Translations under genes and position numbers: made by a program
Notes under the pieces: generated by a model
What the model saw: only the letters and a program-made list of their open reading frames with translations
What the model was told of the DNA's origin: nothing
Databases searched by the model: none
NCBI RefSeq assembly: GCF_018260555.1
Contig: NZ_JAGLBB010000045.1
Location: 1 to 27,889, forward strand
Direction: 5' to 3'
Length of the DNA: 27,889 bases
Origin: Deinococcus sp.
GTDB taxonomy: Bacteria; Deinococcota; Deinococci; Deinococcales; Deinococcaceae
Shown: in pieces, positions 21,115-27,889 of the stretch
How positions within the stretch are numbered: position 1 is the first letter of the stretch
Layout: each line of letters begins with the position of its first letter

Positions 21115-21549
21115 ATGACTGCAGCAGATTCCGCCGCGCACACACAGCCTGACACCCGTCGGCAGGTGGCGCTGATCGCGCACGACAAGAAAAAGCTGGA
21201 GCTGGCCCTATTCGCGCTGAGTCACCGGGAAACCCTGCGGCACTTTCACCTGGTGGCGACCGGCACGACCGGCGGCATCCTGGCCAAGCAGACGGGCCTG
21301 GCGGTCGAGCGGGTGCTGTCCGGACCGCTGGGCGGCGACCAGCAGATCGGAGCGCGGGTGGCCGAGGAGCGCGTGCTGGCGGTGTTCTTCTTCCGCGACC
21401 CATTGACCGCGCAGCCGCACGAACCGGACGTGTCTGCACTCGTGCGCCTGTGCGACGTGCACGACATTTCACTGGCGACCAATCCGGCCAGCGCCGAGGC
21501 CCTGATGCTGTGGCTGCGCGAGCAGATCCGTGGCCCGTCCGTCAACTGA
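21115..21549 (+). CDS. mgsA: Methylglyoxal synthase
   Basis: This 144-residue enzyme converts dihydroxyacetone phosphate to methylglyoxal and phosphate, a bypass of lower glycolysis under phosphate limitation. Active-site features are present: IAHDKKK near the N-terminus, TGTTGG (50-54 region), GPLGGDQQIG with the catalytic aspartate (D75), FFRDPL and PHEPDVSALVRLCDVH. ATG 21115 is preferred to ATG 21106 because a -10-like GAATGT ends 5 bases before it, but the choice is weak. Length is near the usual 150. The stop codon TGA is the first triplet of a Family I repeat. Confidence 0.93.
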   Translation: MTAADSAAHTQPDTRRQVALIAHDKKKLELALFALSHRETLRHFHLVATGTTGGILAKQTGLAVERVLSGPLGGDQQIGARVAEERVLAVFFFRDPLTAQPHEPDVSALVRLCDVHDISLATNPASAEALMLWLREQIRGPSVN

Positions 21550-21652
21550 TACGGACTGCGGTTGATTCGGTGCCGTTGCGGTGGAGTCCGAGCCTGTGCG
21601 GGCAGGACCGACAGACGCCCCTGGGCCGTATGGAGCGCAGTCCGTATGACGC
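21547..21652 (+). repeat. Family I palindromic repeat docked on the mgsA stop codon
   Basis: Starts TGATACGGACTGCGG, where TGA is the mgsA stop, and ends CGCAGTCCGTATGA, so 12 bases (ATACGGACTGCG) are perfectly inverted. Middle parts match the copy at 2586-2670. Confidence 0.85.
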
Positions 21653-21719
21653 CGCGCGTGTGGTTCGTTGACGACCGGTGACCATACCTTGCCCACGCCG
21701 CGCCCGGAAACCGCTGTGC

Positions 21720-21783
21720 GCCCTCTCGCAGCCGCCCGGATTGAACGGGAGTTGTACACCATTCAATCGGAGTCCATTTCATG
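21720..21783 (+). repeat. Family I repeat abutting the HD-GYP gene
   Basis: GATTGAAC (21740 region) pairs with the ATTCAATC downstream, followed by GGAGTCCATTTCATGCG. It occupies the place where an HD-GYP protein should have its N-terminal region. With the copy at 21547 it fills the 311-bp gap before the protein's first ATG. Confidence 0.65.
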
Positions 21784-21845
21784 CGCCCGGTTCACGTCGC
21801 CGCGACCTACAGGAGCGCGAGCGGACGCGTGTCACGCCGTCGCGC

Positions 21846-22361
21846 GTGGGCCTGAACGCCATGCGGGAATTGGCGCTGGCGCTGGGCAGCGCTCCTGCCG
21901 AGGCGGCGCAGCTGGGGCTGGCGGCGCGGCTGCATGACGTGGGCAAGATCGGCATTCCGGATTCGATTCTGCTCAAGCGCGGTCCGCTGCTGCCCGAAGA
22001 GTGGGCGCACATGGCCGAGCACACCCGGCTGGGCGCGCGGCTGCTGACCCAGCCGGGCGCGGTGGACGGCGGGCCACTGCTGCAACTGGCGGCGCAGATC
22101 GCCCTGACGCACCACGGGTGCTGGGATGGCAGCAGGTACCCGGCCGGATTGACAGGCGAGGCCATTCCGCTGGGGGGCCGGATCGCGCGGGTGGTCGATA
22201 CCTTCGACGCGCTGGTCACTGCCCGGCCGTACCAGGAGGGCTGGCCCGCTGCCGAGGCCCTGGCCTACCTGAGCGAACACACGGGGAAACTGTTCGATCC
22301 CGTGGTGGTGAGGATTTTCGCGGACCTGTACTCGGCGGGACGCCTGCCGCAGCGTACCTGA
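21846..22361 (+). CDS. Degenerate, probably 5'-truncated HD-GYP-domain protein
   Basis: The product matches the HD-GYP domain of cyclic-di-GMP phosphodiesterases from about its second helix: ARLHDVGKIGIPDSILLKRG, IALTHHG, IPLGGRIARVVDTFDALVTARPYQ and FDPVVV. Two signatures are altered. The GYP motif reads SRYP after WDG, and the first conserved histidine (usually in a GHS/GHT-RV stretch) is replaced by a threonine in the in-frame VTPSRV just upstream. The reading frame continues upstream only through a repeat, with no ATG, so the start is unclear (GTG 21846 or ATG 21861). I think an N-terminal part was lost or frameshifted. The metal-binding HD pair is intact. Function is doubtful. Confidence 0.6.
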   Translation: MGLNAMRELALALGSAPAEAAQLGLAARLHDVGKIGIPDSILLKRGPLLPEEWAHMAEHTRLGARLLTQPGAVDGGPLLQLAAQIALTHHGCWDGSRYPAGLTGEAIPLGGRIARVVDTFDALVTARPYQEGWPAAEALAYLSEHTGKLFDPVVVRIFADLYSAGRLPQRT

Positions 22362-22431
22362 CAGGGCGTCTGCGCCGGGTACAGGTTAGTCCGGTGTTCA
22401 GTTTCAGGTAGGTCAAACTGACCGGGTGGCT

Positions 22432-22437
22432 TATATT
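22432..22437 (+). promoter_or_regulatory. -10 box for leaderless PP2C mRNA
   Basis: TATATT ends 6 bases before the ATG at 22444, deciding for that start over GTG 22426 and ATG 22471. Confidence 0.6.
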
Positions 22438-22443
22438 GGGCTC

Positions 22444-23508
22444 ATGCGCGCCTCTGCGACGCCCTCTCTGATGTCTGGTCTGCTCACGGATGTGGGCCGT
22501 CAGCGCCAGGGTGGCGTCAATCAGGACGCTGCCCTGGCGCTGGACCTGCCGCATGGTGGCCTGTACGCCGTGGCGGACGGCATGGGTGGCCACGCGGCGG
22601 GCGAGCTGGCGGCCAACCTCGCGCTCGACGCCCTGAGTCAGCAGTACCTCGATGGGCGCGGCGCGGCTCCCGCGCGGCTGGCCGAGGCGGTGCAGTCCGC
22701 GAACCTGGCCGTCCTGCGCCACGCGGTCGGCGAGTACGTCGGGATGGGGACCACGCTGCTGGCCGCGCTGATCGACCGGGGCGCGGCCTTGATCGCGCAT
22801 GTGGGGGACTCGCGGGCGTACCTGCTGCGCGGCGAAGAACTGCACCGCCTGACCGAGGATCACTCCTGGGTGGCCGAGCAGGTCCGGCTGGGCCACATGA
22901 GCGACACCGAGGCCCGCGACCACCAGTGGCGCAGCGTGGTCAGCAACGCCCTGGGCGGTGAGGAACGCGTGCGGCTGGAGATGTTCGGCCTGCCGCTGCG
23001 CAGCGGGGACCGGCTGCTGCTGTGCAGTGACGGCCTGAGCAGCGTCGTGACTGATCAGGAACTGCTGCTGCTGCTCTCACGTCCGCTGGACCCAGAGGAG
23101 GCGGCGCGTGTGCTGGTGAACGCCGCGAATGACGGGGGCGGCCCGGACAACATCACGGCGCTGATCATCGACGTGCAGCGCGGGGCACGCCTGCCCACCT
23201 ACCCGCTGCCGGTGCGCCGCGAGGACGGCCCGGTGTACGTGGACGTGCTGCTCAGCGCGCAGCGCGGCAACAGCCTGCCGACCTACGCCTTGCTGATGAT
23301 CGCGTACTTCACGCTGCTGGGCATCATGCTGATCCCGGAGCAGCGGGGGCTGATCGGCCTGCTCGGCACGGCCGCGCTGGTGGGCCTGCTGGTATGGCAG
23401 CGGGCGCAGGCCACGCACCGCGCCAGTCACATCCTGAAGCGTCCCAGCGCCGCCCTGAATCTGCCGGCCACGCCCACCGATCAGTCCCTCAGCAGCACCC
23501 GCCCCTGA
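22444..23508 (+). CDS. PP2C-family Ser/Thr protein phosphatase with C-terminal membrane anchor
   Basis: This 354-residue protein dephosphorylates serine or threonine residues using two metal ions. The motifs are complete: RQGGVNQD (22-28), VADGMGGHAAGE (43-54), GMGTTL, HVGDSRAYLLR, LTEDHSWV, SNALGG, LLCSDGLS and GPDNITALII. After residue about 280 come two hydrophobic segments (LPTYALLMIAYFTLLGIMLI, then LIGLLGTAALVGLLVW), so it is membrane-anchored with the catalytic domain in the cytoplasm. Bacterial PP2Cs of this sort usually reverse a Hanks-type kinase; none is in this window. The -10 box TATATT 6 bases before the ATG supports this start. Plus-strand neighbours ridA and ricT have their own -10-like boxes. 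Confidence 0.92.
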   Translation: MRASATPSLMSGLLTDVGRQRQGGVNQDAALALDLPHGGLYAVADGMGGHAAGELAANLALDALSQQYLDGRGAAPARLAEAVQSANLAVLRHAVGEYVGMGTTLLAALIDRGAALIAHVGDSRAYLLRGEELHRLTEDHSWVAEQVRLGHMSDTEARDHQWRSVVSNALGGEERVRLEMFGLPLRSGDRLLLCSDGLSSVVTDQELLLLLSRPLDPEEAARVLVNAANDGGGPDNITALIIDVQRGARLPTYPLPVRREDGPVYVDVLLSAQRGNSLPTYALLMIAYFTLLGIMLIPEQRGLIGLLGTAALVGLLVWQRAQATHRASHILKRPSAALNLPATPTDQSLSSTRP

Positions 23509-23552
23509 CTGCTCCCCCAGCGGCTCCGGACACGGCAGCAAACGGCAGCCGG

Positions 23553-23558
23553 TATGCT
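23553..23558 (+). promoter_or_regulatory. -10 box for leaderless ridA mRNA
   Basis: TATGCT ends 7 bases before ATG 23566 and overlaps ATG 23554, favouring the inner start. Confidence 0.5.
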
Positions 23559-23565
23559 CGGAGAC

Positions 23566-23943
23566 ATGAAAGAGATCATTCAGACGCCAGCGGCCCCGGC
23601 CGCCATCGGCCCGTACAGCCAGGCCGTCACGTTCGGGAACCTGGTCATCACCAGCGGCCAGATTCCCCTGACGCCCGCCGGGGACCTCGTGACCGGGGGC
23701 GTGACCGAGCAGACCGAGCAGGTCATGGCGAACCTCAGGGCCGTGCTGGCCGCTGCCGGCACCGACCTGGACCGCGTGGTGAAAACCACGGTGTTCCTAG
23801 CCGACATGAACGAGTTTGCCGCCATGAACGCCGTGTACGAGGCGCACTTCCGCGCTCCCTACCCGGCGCGCAGCACCGTGCAGGTCGCGCGGTTGCCCCG
23901 CGACGTGCGCGTGGAGATCGAGGTGATGGCCGAGCTGCACTGA
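23566..23943 (+). CDS. ridA: RidA family 2-iminobutanoate/2-iminopropanoate deaminase
   Basis: This 125-residue YjgF/RidA protein hydrolyses reactive enamines/imines formed by PLP enzymes. Signatures are APAAIGPYSQAV at the N-terminus, SGQIPLTPAGDLV, KTTVFLADMNEFAAMNAVY and the C-terminal PARSTVQVARLPRDVRVEIEVMA with the arginine that binds the substrate carboxylate. The length and all core positions are typical. Start ATG 23566 rather than 23554, because the family begins MKEIIQTP and the -10 box TATGCT overlaps the first ATG. Confidence 0.95.
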   Translation: MKEIIQTPAAPAAIGPYSQAVTFGNLVITSGQIPLTPAGDLVTGGVTEQTEQVMANLRAVLAAAGTDLDRVVKTTVFLADMNEFAAMNAVYEAHFRAPYPARSTVQVARLPRDVRVEIEVMAELH

Positions 23944-24015
23944 ACGGACGGGCGAGGGGGGGGTTTGTGCACGGGGTCTCGACGCTGCGGGGCGCGGCGT
24001 GACATCCTGCGCGCA

Positions 24016-24882
24016 ATGGTCGTCCTGCCGGTCCGCTTCGAGCGCAGTCCCCGCCTCCACCCGATGCTCAGTGAGGAGCCTCATGCGGCCGGAACGCGGG
24101 TCGTGGTGCAGGGAAAACGCGGCCCGGAAATCGCGACGGTGCGCGGCGAACCCGGCCAGCCCCAACCGCAGGAGCGCTACGGCGCGGTGCTGCACGCCGC
24201 CACGCCCGAGGAACTGGCCCGCTGGGAGGCCCTGCACGCGTCCGGTGAGGACCTCAAGTGGCTGCTGCGTGCCCGGGCGCGGCAGAAGAACCTGCCGGTA
24301 AAGATCGTGGCCGTCGAGTTCACGCTGGACGAGAGTCTCGTGACCGTCAGTTACAGCGCCGAGGAACGCATCGAGCTGACCGGTCTGATCGGAGAGGTGA
24401 GGTCCCAGACGCGGGCGCGCGTGAACTTCGCGGCGGTCGGGCCGCGCGAGCAGGCGCAGATGATCGGCACGCTCGGCGCCTGCGGGCGCGAGAACTGCTC
24501 GTCCAATCACCTGCAGGAATTCGCGCCGGTCAGTATCCGCATGGCGCGCGACCAGCAGCTTCCGCTGAACCCGGAGAAACTCTCGGGGCCGTGCGGGCGG
24601 CTGCTGTGCTGCCTGCAGTTCGAGCACACGCAGTACCTGGACCTGCTACGCGACCTGCCGCGCAAGAACGCCCGCGTGTGCCATGAGGGCAGCGGCGCGT
24701 GCGGTAAGGTCACAAAACTGCACCCGCTGAGCGGCACGGTGGACGTGTTCACCGACCAGGGCCTCCTGACGAACGTGCCCTCCACTGAACTGCGCCGCCT
24801 GACCGAGGCGGAAATCAAGGCGCTGCCGGACGGTGGGCGCGCCTCGCCCCGTCCAGGCAAACCGGCCCGCACCCAGGGGTAG
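24016..24882 (+). CDS. ricT: RicT/YaaT-type PSP1 C-terminal domain protein
   Basis: This 288-residue protein matches the YaaT/RicT family (PSP1 C-terminal domain). In B. subtilis RicT works in the Y-complex with RicA and RicF, needed for RNase Y specificity. The conserved cysteine motifs are visible: GACGRENC, SGPCGRLLCCLQFE and a further C in GSGACGKV; these hold Fe-S clusters in the known complex. The N-terminus starts MVVLPVRFERSPRLHP. No Shine-Dalgarno site is present; a weak CATCCT lies 7 bases before the ATG. The stop codon lies in a 13-bp direct repeat (GCACCCAGGGGTA at 24869 and 24884). Partners RicA/RicF are not in the window. Confidence 0.9.
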   Translation: MVVLPVRFERSPRLHPMLSEEPHAAGTRVVVQGKRGPEIATVRGEPGQPQPQERYGAVLHAATPEELARWEALHASGEDLKWLLRARARQKNLPVKIVAVEFTLDESLVTVSYSAEERIELTGLIGEVRSQTRARVNFAAVGPREQAQMIGTLGACGRENCSSNHLQEFAPVSIRMARDQQLPLNPEKLSGPCGRLLCCLQFEHTQYLDLLRDLPRKNARVCHEGSGACGKVTKLHPLSGTVDVFTDQGLLTNVPSTELRRLTEAEIKALPDGGRASPRPGKPARTQG

Positions 24883-24909
24883 GGCACCCAGGGGTAAAGG
24901 GGCGCGGCG

Positions 24910-24915
24910 TACACT
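24910..24915 (+). promoter_or_regulatory. -10 box for leaderless pepF-type mRNA
   Basis: TACACT ends 7 bases before the ATG at 24923 and supports that start over longer in-frame starts that overlap ricT. Confidence 0.5.
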
Positions 24916-24922
24916 CAGCGGG

Positions 24923-26644
24923 ATGACCTCCGAACAATCCAAGCTCAAGGCCGTGGAGGCCAAACTGGCTGTCCCTGAACCGCACTCGCGCTGGGAGACC
25001 TTCCAGGGCCGTTTTCAGGCGCTACTGGACGCGCCCCTGAGCGCGCCGGACGTGCCCGGCTGGCTGCAAGGCTGGAACGCCGTGACCAGCGACCTGATGG
25101 ACGTGGCCGCCAAACTGTCCACGCACGCGGACCTGCACACCGACCAGCCGGACATTCAGGGGCGCTACCAGACGTTCGTGGCAACCGTCCTGCCCGAGGC
25201 CGAGCGGGCCGATCAGGCGCTGAAGGAGAAACTGCTGGCCGTGCCGGACTTCGTGCCCCCACCGGACTTCGCGCTGAACTTCCGGCGCATGCGGGACGCG
25301 GCGGCCCTGTACCGCGAGGCGAACGTGACCCTGAACGTCACGCACGAGGCGCAGAAGAACCGCCATTCGGTCGCTACCGGCAACCAGAAGGTCACGCTGG
25401 ACGGCCAGACGCTGACCATCCCGCAGGCCAAGCAGCGCCTGGACAGCCCGGACCGCGCGGCGCGCGAGGCGGCGTGGCGCGCCCTGAGCGAGAGCAACAT
25501 GGGCGTGGCCGACGAACTCGACGCTGTGATGCTGGACCTGATCGGCACGCGCTGGCAACTGGCCCGCAACGCCGACCTGCCCACCTTCCGTGACTACCAG
25601 TGGCGGGCGCTGGACCGTGTGGATTACACGCCCGCCGACTGCGCCGCCTTCCACGACGCCGTGCGGGAGGAGGTCGTGCCGCTGGCCGCGAAAATCGTGC
25701 AGGGCGTCGCCGCCCGGCTGGGCCTGGAGAGCGTGCGCCCCTGGGACTACAACCGCAACGACCTGCTCGACCCGCAGGGCCGCGCGGCCCTGACGCCCTT
25801 CCGCACCGGCGAGGAACTGGAAACGCTGGCCGAGGCGGCTTTCAGGGGGCTGGACGCCGACCTGGCCGCGCGCTTCCGGCAGATGCGAGAGGGCGGCCTA
25901 CTGGACCTGGAATCCCGGCCCGGCAAGATGACGCACGCGTACTGCACGTACTTCCCGACCCGCAACGAACCGTTCGTGCTGATGAACGTGGTCGGCACCG
26001 CCGAGGACGTGCGCGTGCTGTTCCACGAGGTCGGGCATGCGTTTCACGGCTTTTACAGCGGGGACGCGCAACCGCTGGTCTGGAACCGCTGGAGTCCCAC
26101 CGAGTTCGTGGAGATTCCCAGCATGGCCATGGAATTCCTGACCCTGGACCACCTGGGGCACGTGTTCACGCCAGAAGAACTGGGCCGCTACCGCGAGAAG
26201 CAGTTGCAGGGCGTCGTGGCGTTCCTGCCGTGGGCGGCGCAGATGGACGCCTTCCAGCACTGGCTGTACGCCGGGGCGCCCGAGACGGTCACGGCCGCTG
26301 ACCTGGACGCCAAGTGGCTGGAACTCGACCGGACCTTCCATCCCTTCGTCGACTGGGACGGCCTGGACGAACGCGTGCGCGCCAAGGGCTGGCAGTACTA
26401 CCACGTGTTCCAGGTGCCCTTCTACTACATCGAGTACGCCATGTGTTACCTCGCGGCCGTCGGCGTGTGGCGCGCCGCGCAGGCGGACCCGGCCGGGACG
26501 CTCGCACGCTACAGGGCCAGCCTGCGCCTGGGCAGCACCGTCAGCGTACCCGACCTGTACCGCGCTGCTGGCGTGGACTTCCGTTTTGACCGGGAGCACA
26601 TCCGGGGCCTGATGGCCTTCATAGAGACGCAACTGCCCGGCTGA
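24923..26644 (+). CDS. M3-family oligoendopeptidase (PepF-like)
   Basis: This 573-residue zinc metallopeptidase of family M3 cleaves short peptides in the cytoplasm. The zinc site HEVGH (H368, E369, H372, in VLFHEVGHAFHGFYSG) is intact, and the third ligand lies in the downstream FVEIPSMAMEF. The mostly helical N-terminal half is typical. KMTHAYCTYFPT precedes the active site, and the substrate-binding tyrosine region is VFQVPFYYIEYAM. There is no signal peptide. The start at 24923 is set by the -10 box 7 bases upstream; an in-frame extension upstream would overlap ricT and is not conserved. The stop TGA is the first triplet of a Family I repeat. Confidence 0.94.
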   Translation: MTSEQSKLKAVEAKLAVPEPHSRWETFQGRFQALLDAPLSAPDVPGWLQGWNAVTSDLMDVAAKLSTHADLHTDQPDIQGRYQTFVATVLPEAERADQALKEKLLAVPDFVPPPDFALNFRRMRDAAALYREANVTLNVTHEAQKNRHSVATGNQKVTLDGQTLTIPQAKQRLDSPDRAAREAAWRALSESNMGVADELDAVMLDLIGTRWQLARNADLPTFRDYQWRALDRVDYTPADCAAFHDAVREEVVPLAAKIVQGVAARLGLESVRPWDYNRNDLLDPQGRAALTPFRTGEELETLAEAAFRGLDADLAARFRQMREGGLLDLESRPGKMTHAYCTYFPTRNEPFVLMNVVGTAEDVRVLFHEVGHAFHGFYSGDAQPLVWNRWSPTEFVEIPSMAMEFLTLDHLGHVFTPEELGRYREKQLQGVVAFLPWAAQMDAFQHWLYAGAPETVTAADLDAKWLELDRTFHPFVDWDGLDERVRAKGWQYYHVFQVPFYYIEYAMCYLAAVGVWRAAQADPAGTLARYRASLRLGSTVSVPDLYRAAGVDFRFDREHIRGLMAFIETQLPG

Positions 26645-26744
26645 TACGGACTGCGGCTCCATACCGACCAATCCGTATGCTGTTCCCATTCGCATCCGCT
26701 CGGGTTTATTCGGAACTGCACCGAAGCGATCGGAATCCGTATGA
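26642..26744 (+). repeat. Family I palindromic repeat docked on the pepF stop codon
   Basis: A complete 103-bp copy: start TGATACGGACTGCGG (TGA is the stop), end CGGAATCCGTATGA, with 11 of 14 end positions inverted. The core CCCATTCGCATCCGCTCGGG and hairpin TTCGG...CCGAA lie in the middle. Confidence 0.85.
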
Positions 26745-26754
26745 CGCAGCACTA

Positions 26755-26788
26755 CGGCGCCCCGACCTTCACAGGATTCGGGGCGCCG
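26755..26788. terminator. Hairpin between convergent genes (probable terminator)
   Basis: CGGCGCCCCGA (26755-26765) pairs perfectly with TCGGGGCGCCG (26778-26788) around a 12-base loop. A short TT follows on the plus strand only. It can serve the pepF gene (plus) and back up the DUF4384 gene (minus). Confidence 0.6.
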
Positions 26789-26796
26789 TTCGTCTG

Positions 26797-26826
26797 GGTG
26801 GAGTGACCGCGCAAGGTCATTCCACC
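26797..26826. terminator. Second hairpin next to the DUF4384 gene end
   Basis: GGTGGAGTGACC (26797-26808) pairs with GGTCATTCCACC (26815-26826), 12 positions with one G:U, loop of 6. It lies 7 bases beyond the minus-strand stop codon at 26834. The T-run is missing. Confidence 0.5.
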
Positions 26827-26833
26827 CCGGTTA

Positions 26834-27889
26834 TCAGTAGCGGTAGGTGGTGGTCTCGCTGACGTTCACACGCACGGTGCGGTTTGCGCTGCGGTCCACG
26901 GTCAGGGTGACGGTGCTGCCGCCCTTGGCGAGCGTGCCCATGAAGCCCGTGGTGGTCTGGCGGGTCTGCTGGAGCGCGTAGCCCTGGTCCTGCAGGTCGC
27001 TGACCTTACGGTCATAGGCGCTGCGGGCGGGGTCCTGCATCTGGGTGTTCGAGATGGCGCCCAGCAGCGTGCCGATGAAGTCCAGGACGTTGTTACCGGT
27101 GCCGACCGGGGCAGGGGCCGGGGCGGGGGTGACGATGGGAGCGGGCGTAGTGGCCTGGGCGAACTCGACGTTCAGGTTGGTGGTCGCGCCAGCCCGCAGG
27201 GTGATGGTCGTGGCGTAGTCACTGTACCCGGGCGCCTGAACACGGACCGGGTACGTCCCCGCCCGCAGGTTGCTGTACGTGACGTTCGCCCCGCCCAGTC
27301 GCTGACCGTTCAAGGTCACGGTCGCACCCGACACGTTCGTGCCCACGAACAGGCTGCCAGTGCTCACCGGGTTCTGCGCGGCCACCGTGTAGAAGGCCGT
27401 GTCACTCACCCAGCTGTTCTGAGGCAGCGGCGTGACCACGATGCTCAGCGCCTGGGCCAGGCCGTCCTGGCCCCGGGCGCTCACGGTCGCAAACTGATCC
27501 TGGGTGGTCTTGAACGAGCTGATCTGATCCAGGTTCAGCGGCGTCAGGCTCGCCAGGGCCAGGACCTTGTTCTGCCCGATGGGGCCGCCCACGGTGTACG
27601 TGAAGTTCGCGTCGGGCGCCGGGAAGGTGGTCGTCGTGTTCGCCTTCACGAAGTTCGCGCCGCTCAGGCGGTTGGGGAGAACCTGATCGACGCTGCCGTC
27701 AGGGTTGACGTTGAACAGGTACACGTACGCGTCGCGGTTGACGGTCGCGCTGATGCTGATCGGCTCGTCGATGCGGTAGGCAGGGTTCTGCGCGCCGCTG
27801 GCATCCTTGCTGACCCGCACGCTGACATTCAGGTCAGGCTGGGCGGGGTTCACGATGATGCTCTGCGCGCTGATCTTCGGCGCGGCGGA
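26834..27889 (-). CDS. DUF4384 and PEGA domain protein, 3' part (5' end beyond the window)
   Basis: The open frame reaches the window edge, so the N-terminus is missing; the first codons seen encode APKISAQSIIVNPAQPDLNV, and the true start is outside. An N-terminal DUF4384-like domain (AYRIDEPISISATVNRDAYVYLF, then VNPDGSVDQVLPN) is followed by a PEGA domain (GSLFVGTNVSGATVTLNGQ, YPVRVQAPGYSDY) and a TPAP-rich linker. Family knowledge: such proteins are exported cell-envelope components in Deinococcota, and DUF4384 also occurs with serine/threonine kinases. Here I see no kinase. Two hairpins follow the stop codon. Role in the cell is not known. Confidence 0.85.
   Translation of the reverse strand, partial: SAAPKISAQSIIVNPAQPDLNVSVRVSKDASGAQNPAYRIDEPISISATVNRDAYVYLFNVNPDGSVDQVLPNRLSGANFVKANTTTTFPAPDANFTYTVGGPIGQNKVLALASLTPLNLDQISSFKTTQDQFATVSARGQDGLAQALSIVVTPLPQNSWVSDTAFYTVAAQNPVSTGSLFVGTNVSGATVTLNGQRLGGANVTYSNLRAGTYPVRVQAPGYSDYATTITLRAGATTNLNVEFAQATTPAPIVTPAPAPAPVGTGNNVLDFIGTLLGAISNTQMQDPARSAYDRKVSDLQDQGYALQQTRQTTTGFMGTLAKGGSTVTLTVDRSANRTVRVNVSETTTYRY

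Noticed and set aside
23965..24015. Longer N-terminus for the RicT gene
   Set aside because: The extra 17 codons are not conserved-looking; the family starts near MVVLPVRF at 24016.

Overview
The window is GC-rich DNA that I read as a Deinococcus-type chromosome (phylum Deinococcota). The reasons are gene content and family resemblance, tightly packed genes, many genes with a TANNNT -10 box only 5-8 bases before the start codon (leaderless mRNA, common in Deinococcus), and many short palindromic intergenic repeats. This is inference from pattern, not from a search.

Layout. 1-383: two repeat elements, no gene. 384-1904: a radical-SAM/DUF512 protein. 2041-6039 (minus strand): a complete riboflavin operon ribD-ribE-ribBA-ribH under an FMN riboswitch, with repeats inserted between ribD and ribE and between ribBA and ribH. 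6126-6866: a class III sirtuin without zinc cysteines. 6867-7470: repeats and a terminator. 7471-9899: a secreted phytase-like/glycerophosphodiesterase gene broken by a 192-bp MITE-like element with perfect 14-bp inverted ends and an 8-bp target duplication. 10145-14453: a glycerol-3-phosphate/glycerophosphodiester uptake cluster (ugpE, ugpA, ugpB, ugpQ homologues, minus strand; no ATPase gene in the window). 14509-15552: an HsdR_N/DUF4357 nuclease-like protein. 15765-15838: tRNA-Gln(UUG). 15928-18609: an MrfA/YprA-type helicase with a PcrA/UvrD-like C-terminal tail. 18689-20149: an Imm10-like protein with a suspicious upstream stop codon, and NMNAT-Nudix. 20293-26644 (plus strand): YbjN-like secreted protein, methylglyoxal synthase, a degenerate HD-GYP protein, PP2C phosphatase, RidA, RicT (YaaT) and an M3 oligopeptidase. 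26834-27889: the 3' part of a DUF4384/PEGA protein.

Most genes are housekeeping. The unusual content lies between genes. One repeat family with ends like TGATACGGA(C/T)T(G/C)CG begins exactly on the stop codon of four genes (384, 4691, 21547, 26642) and in diverged form on a fifth (10145). A second family, with compensatory stem changes between copies, supplies the stop codon of the broken phosphodiesterase gene. The MITE also left a second trace, a 12-bp remnant between 8-bp direct repeats, about 360 bp from the intact copy. The rib leader shows an unusual Shine-Dalgarno site: it lies in the riboswitch P1 helix and is separated from the ribD start by an 11-bp hairpin.
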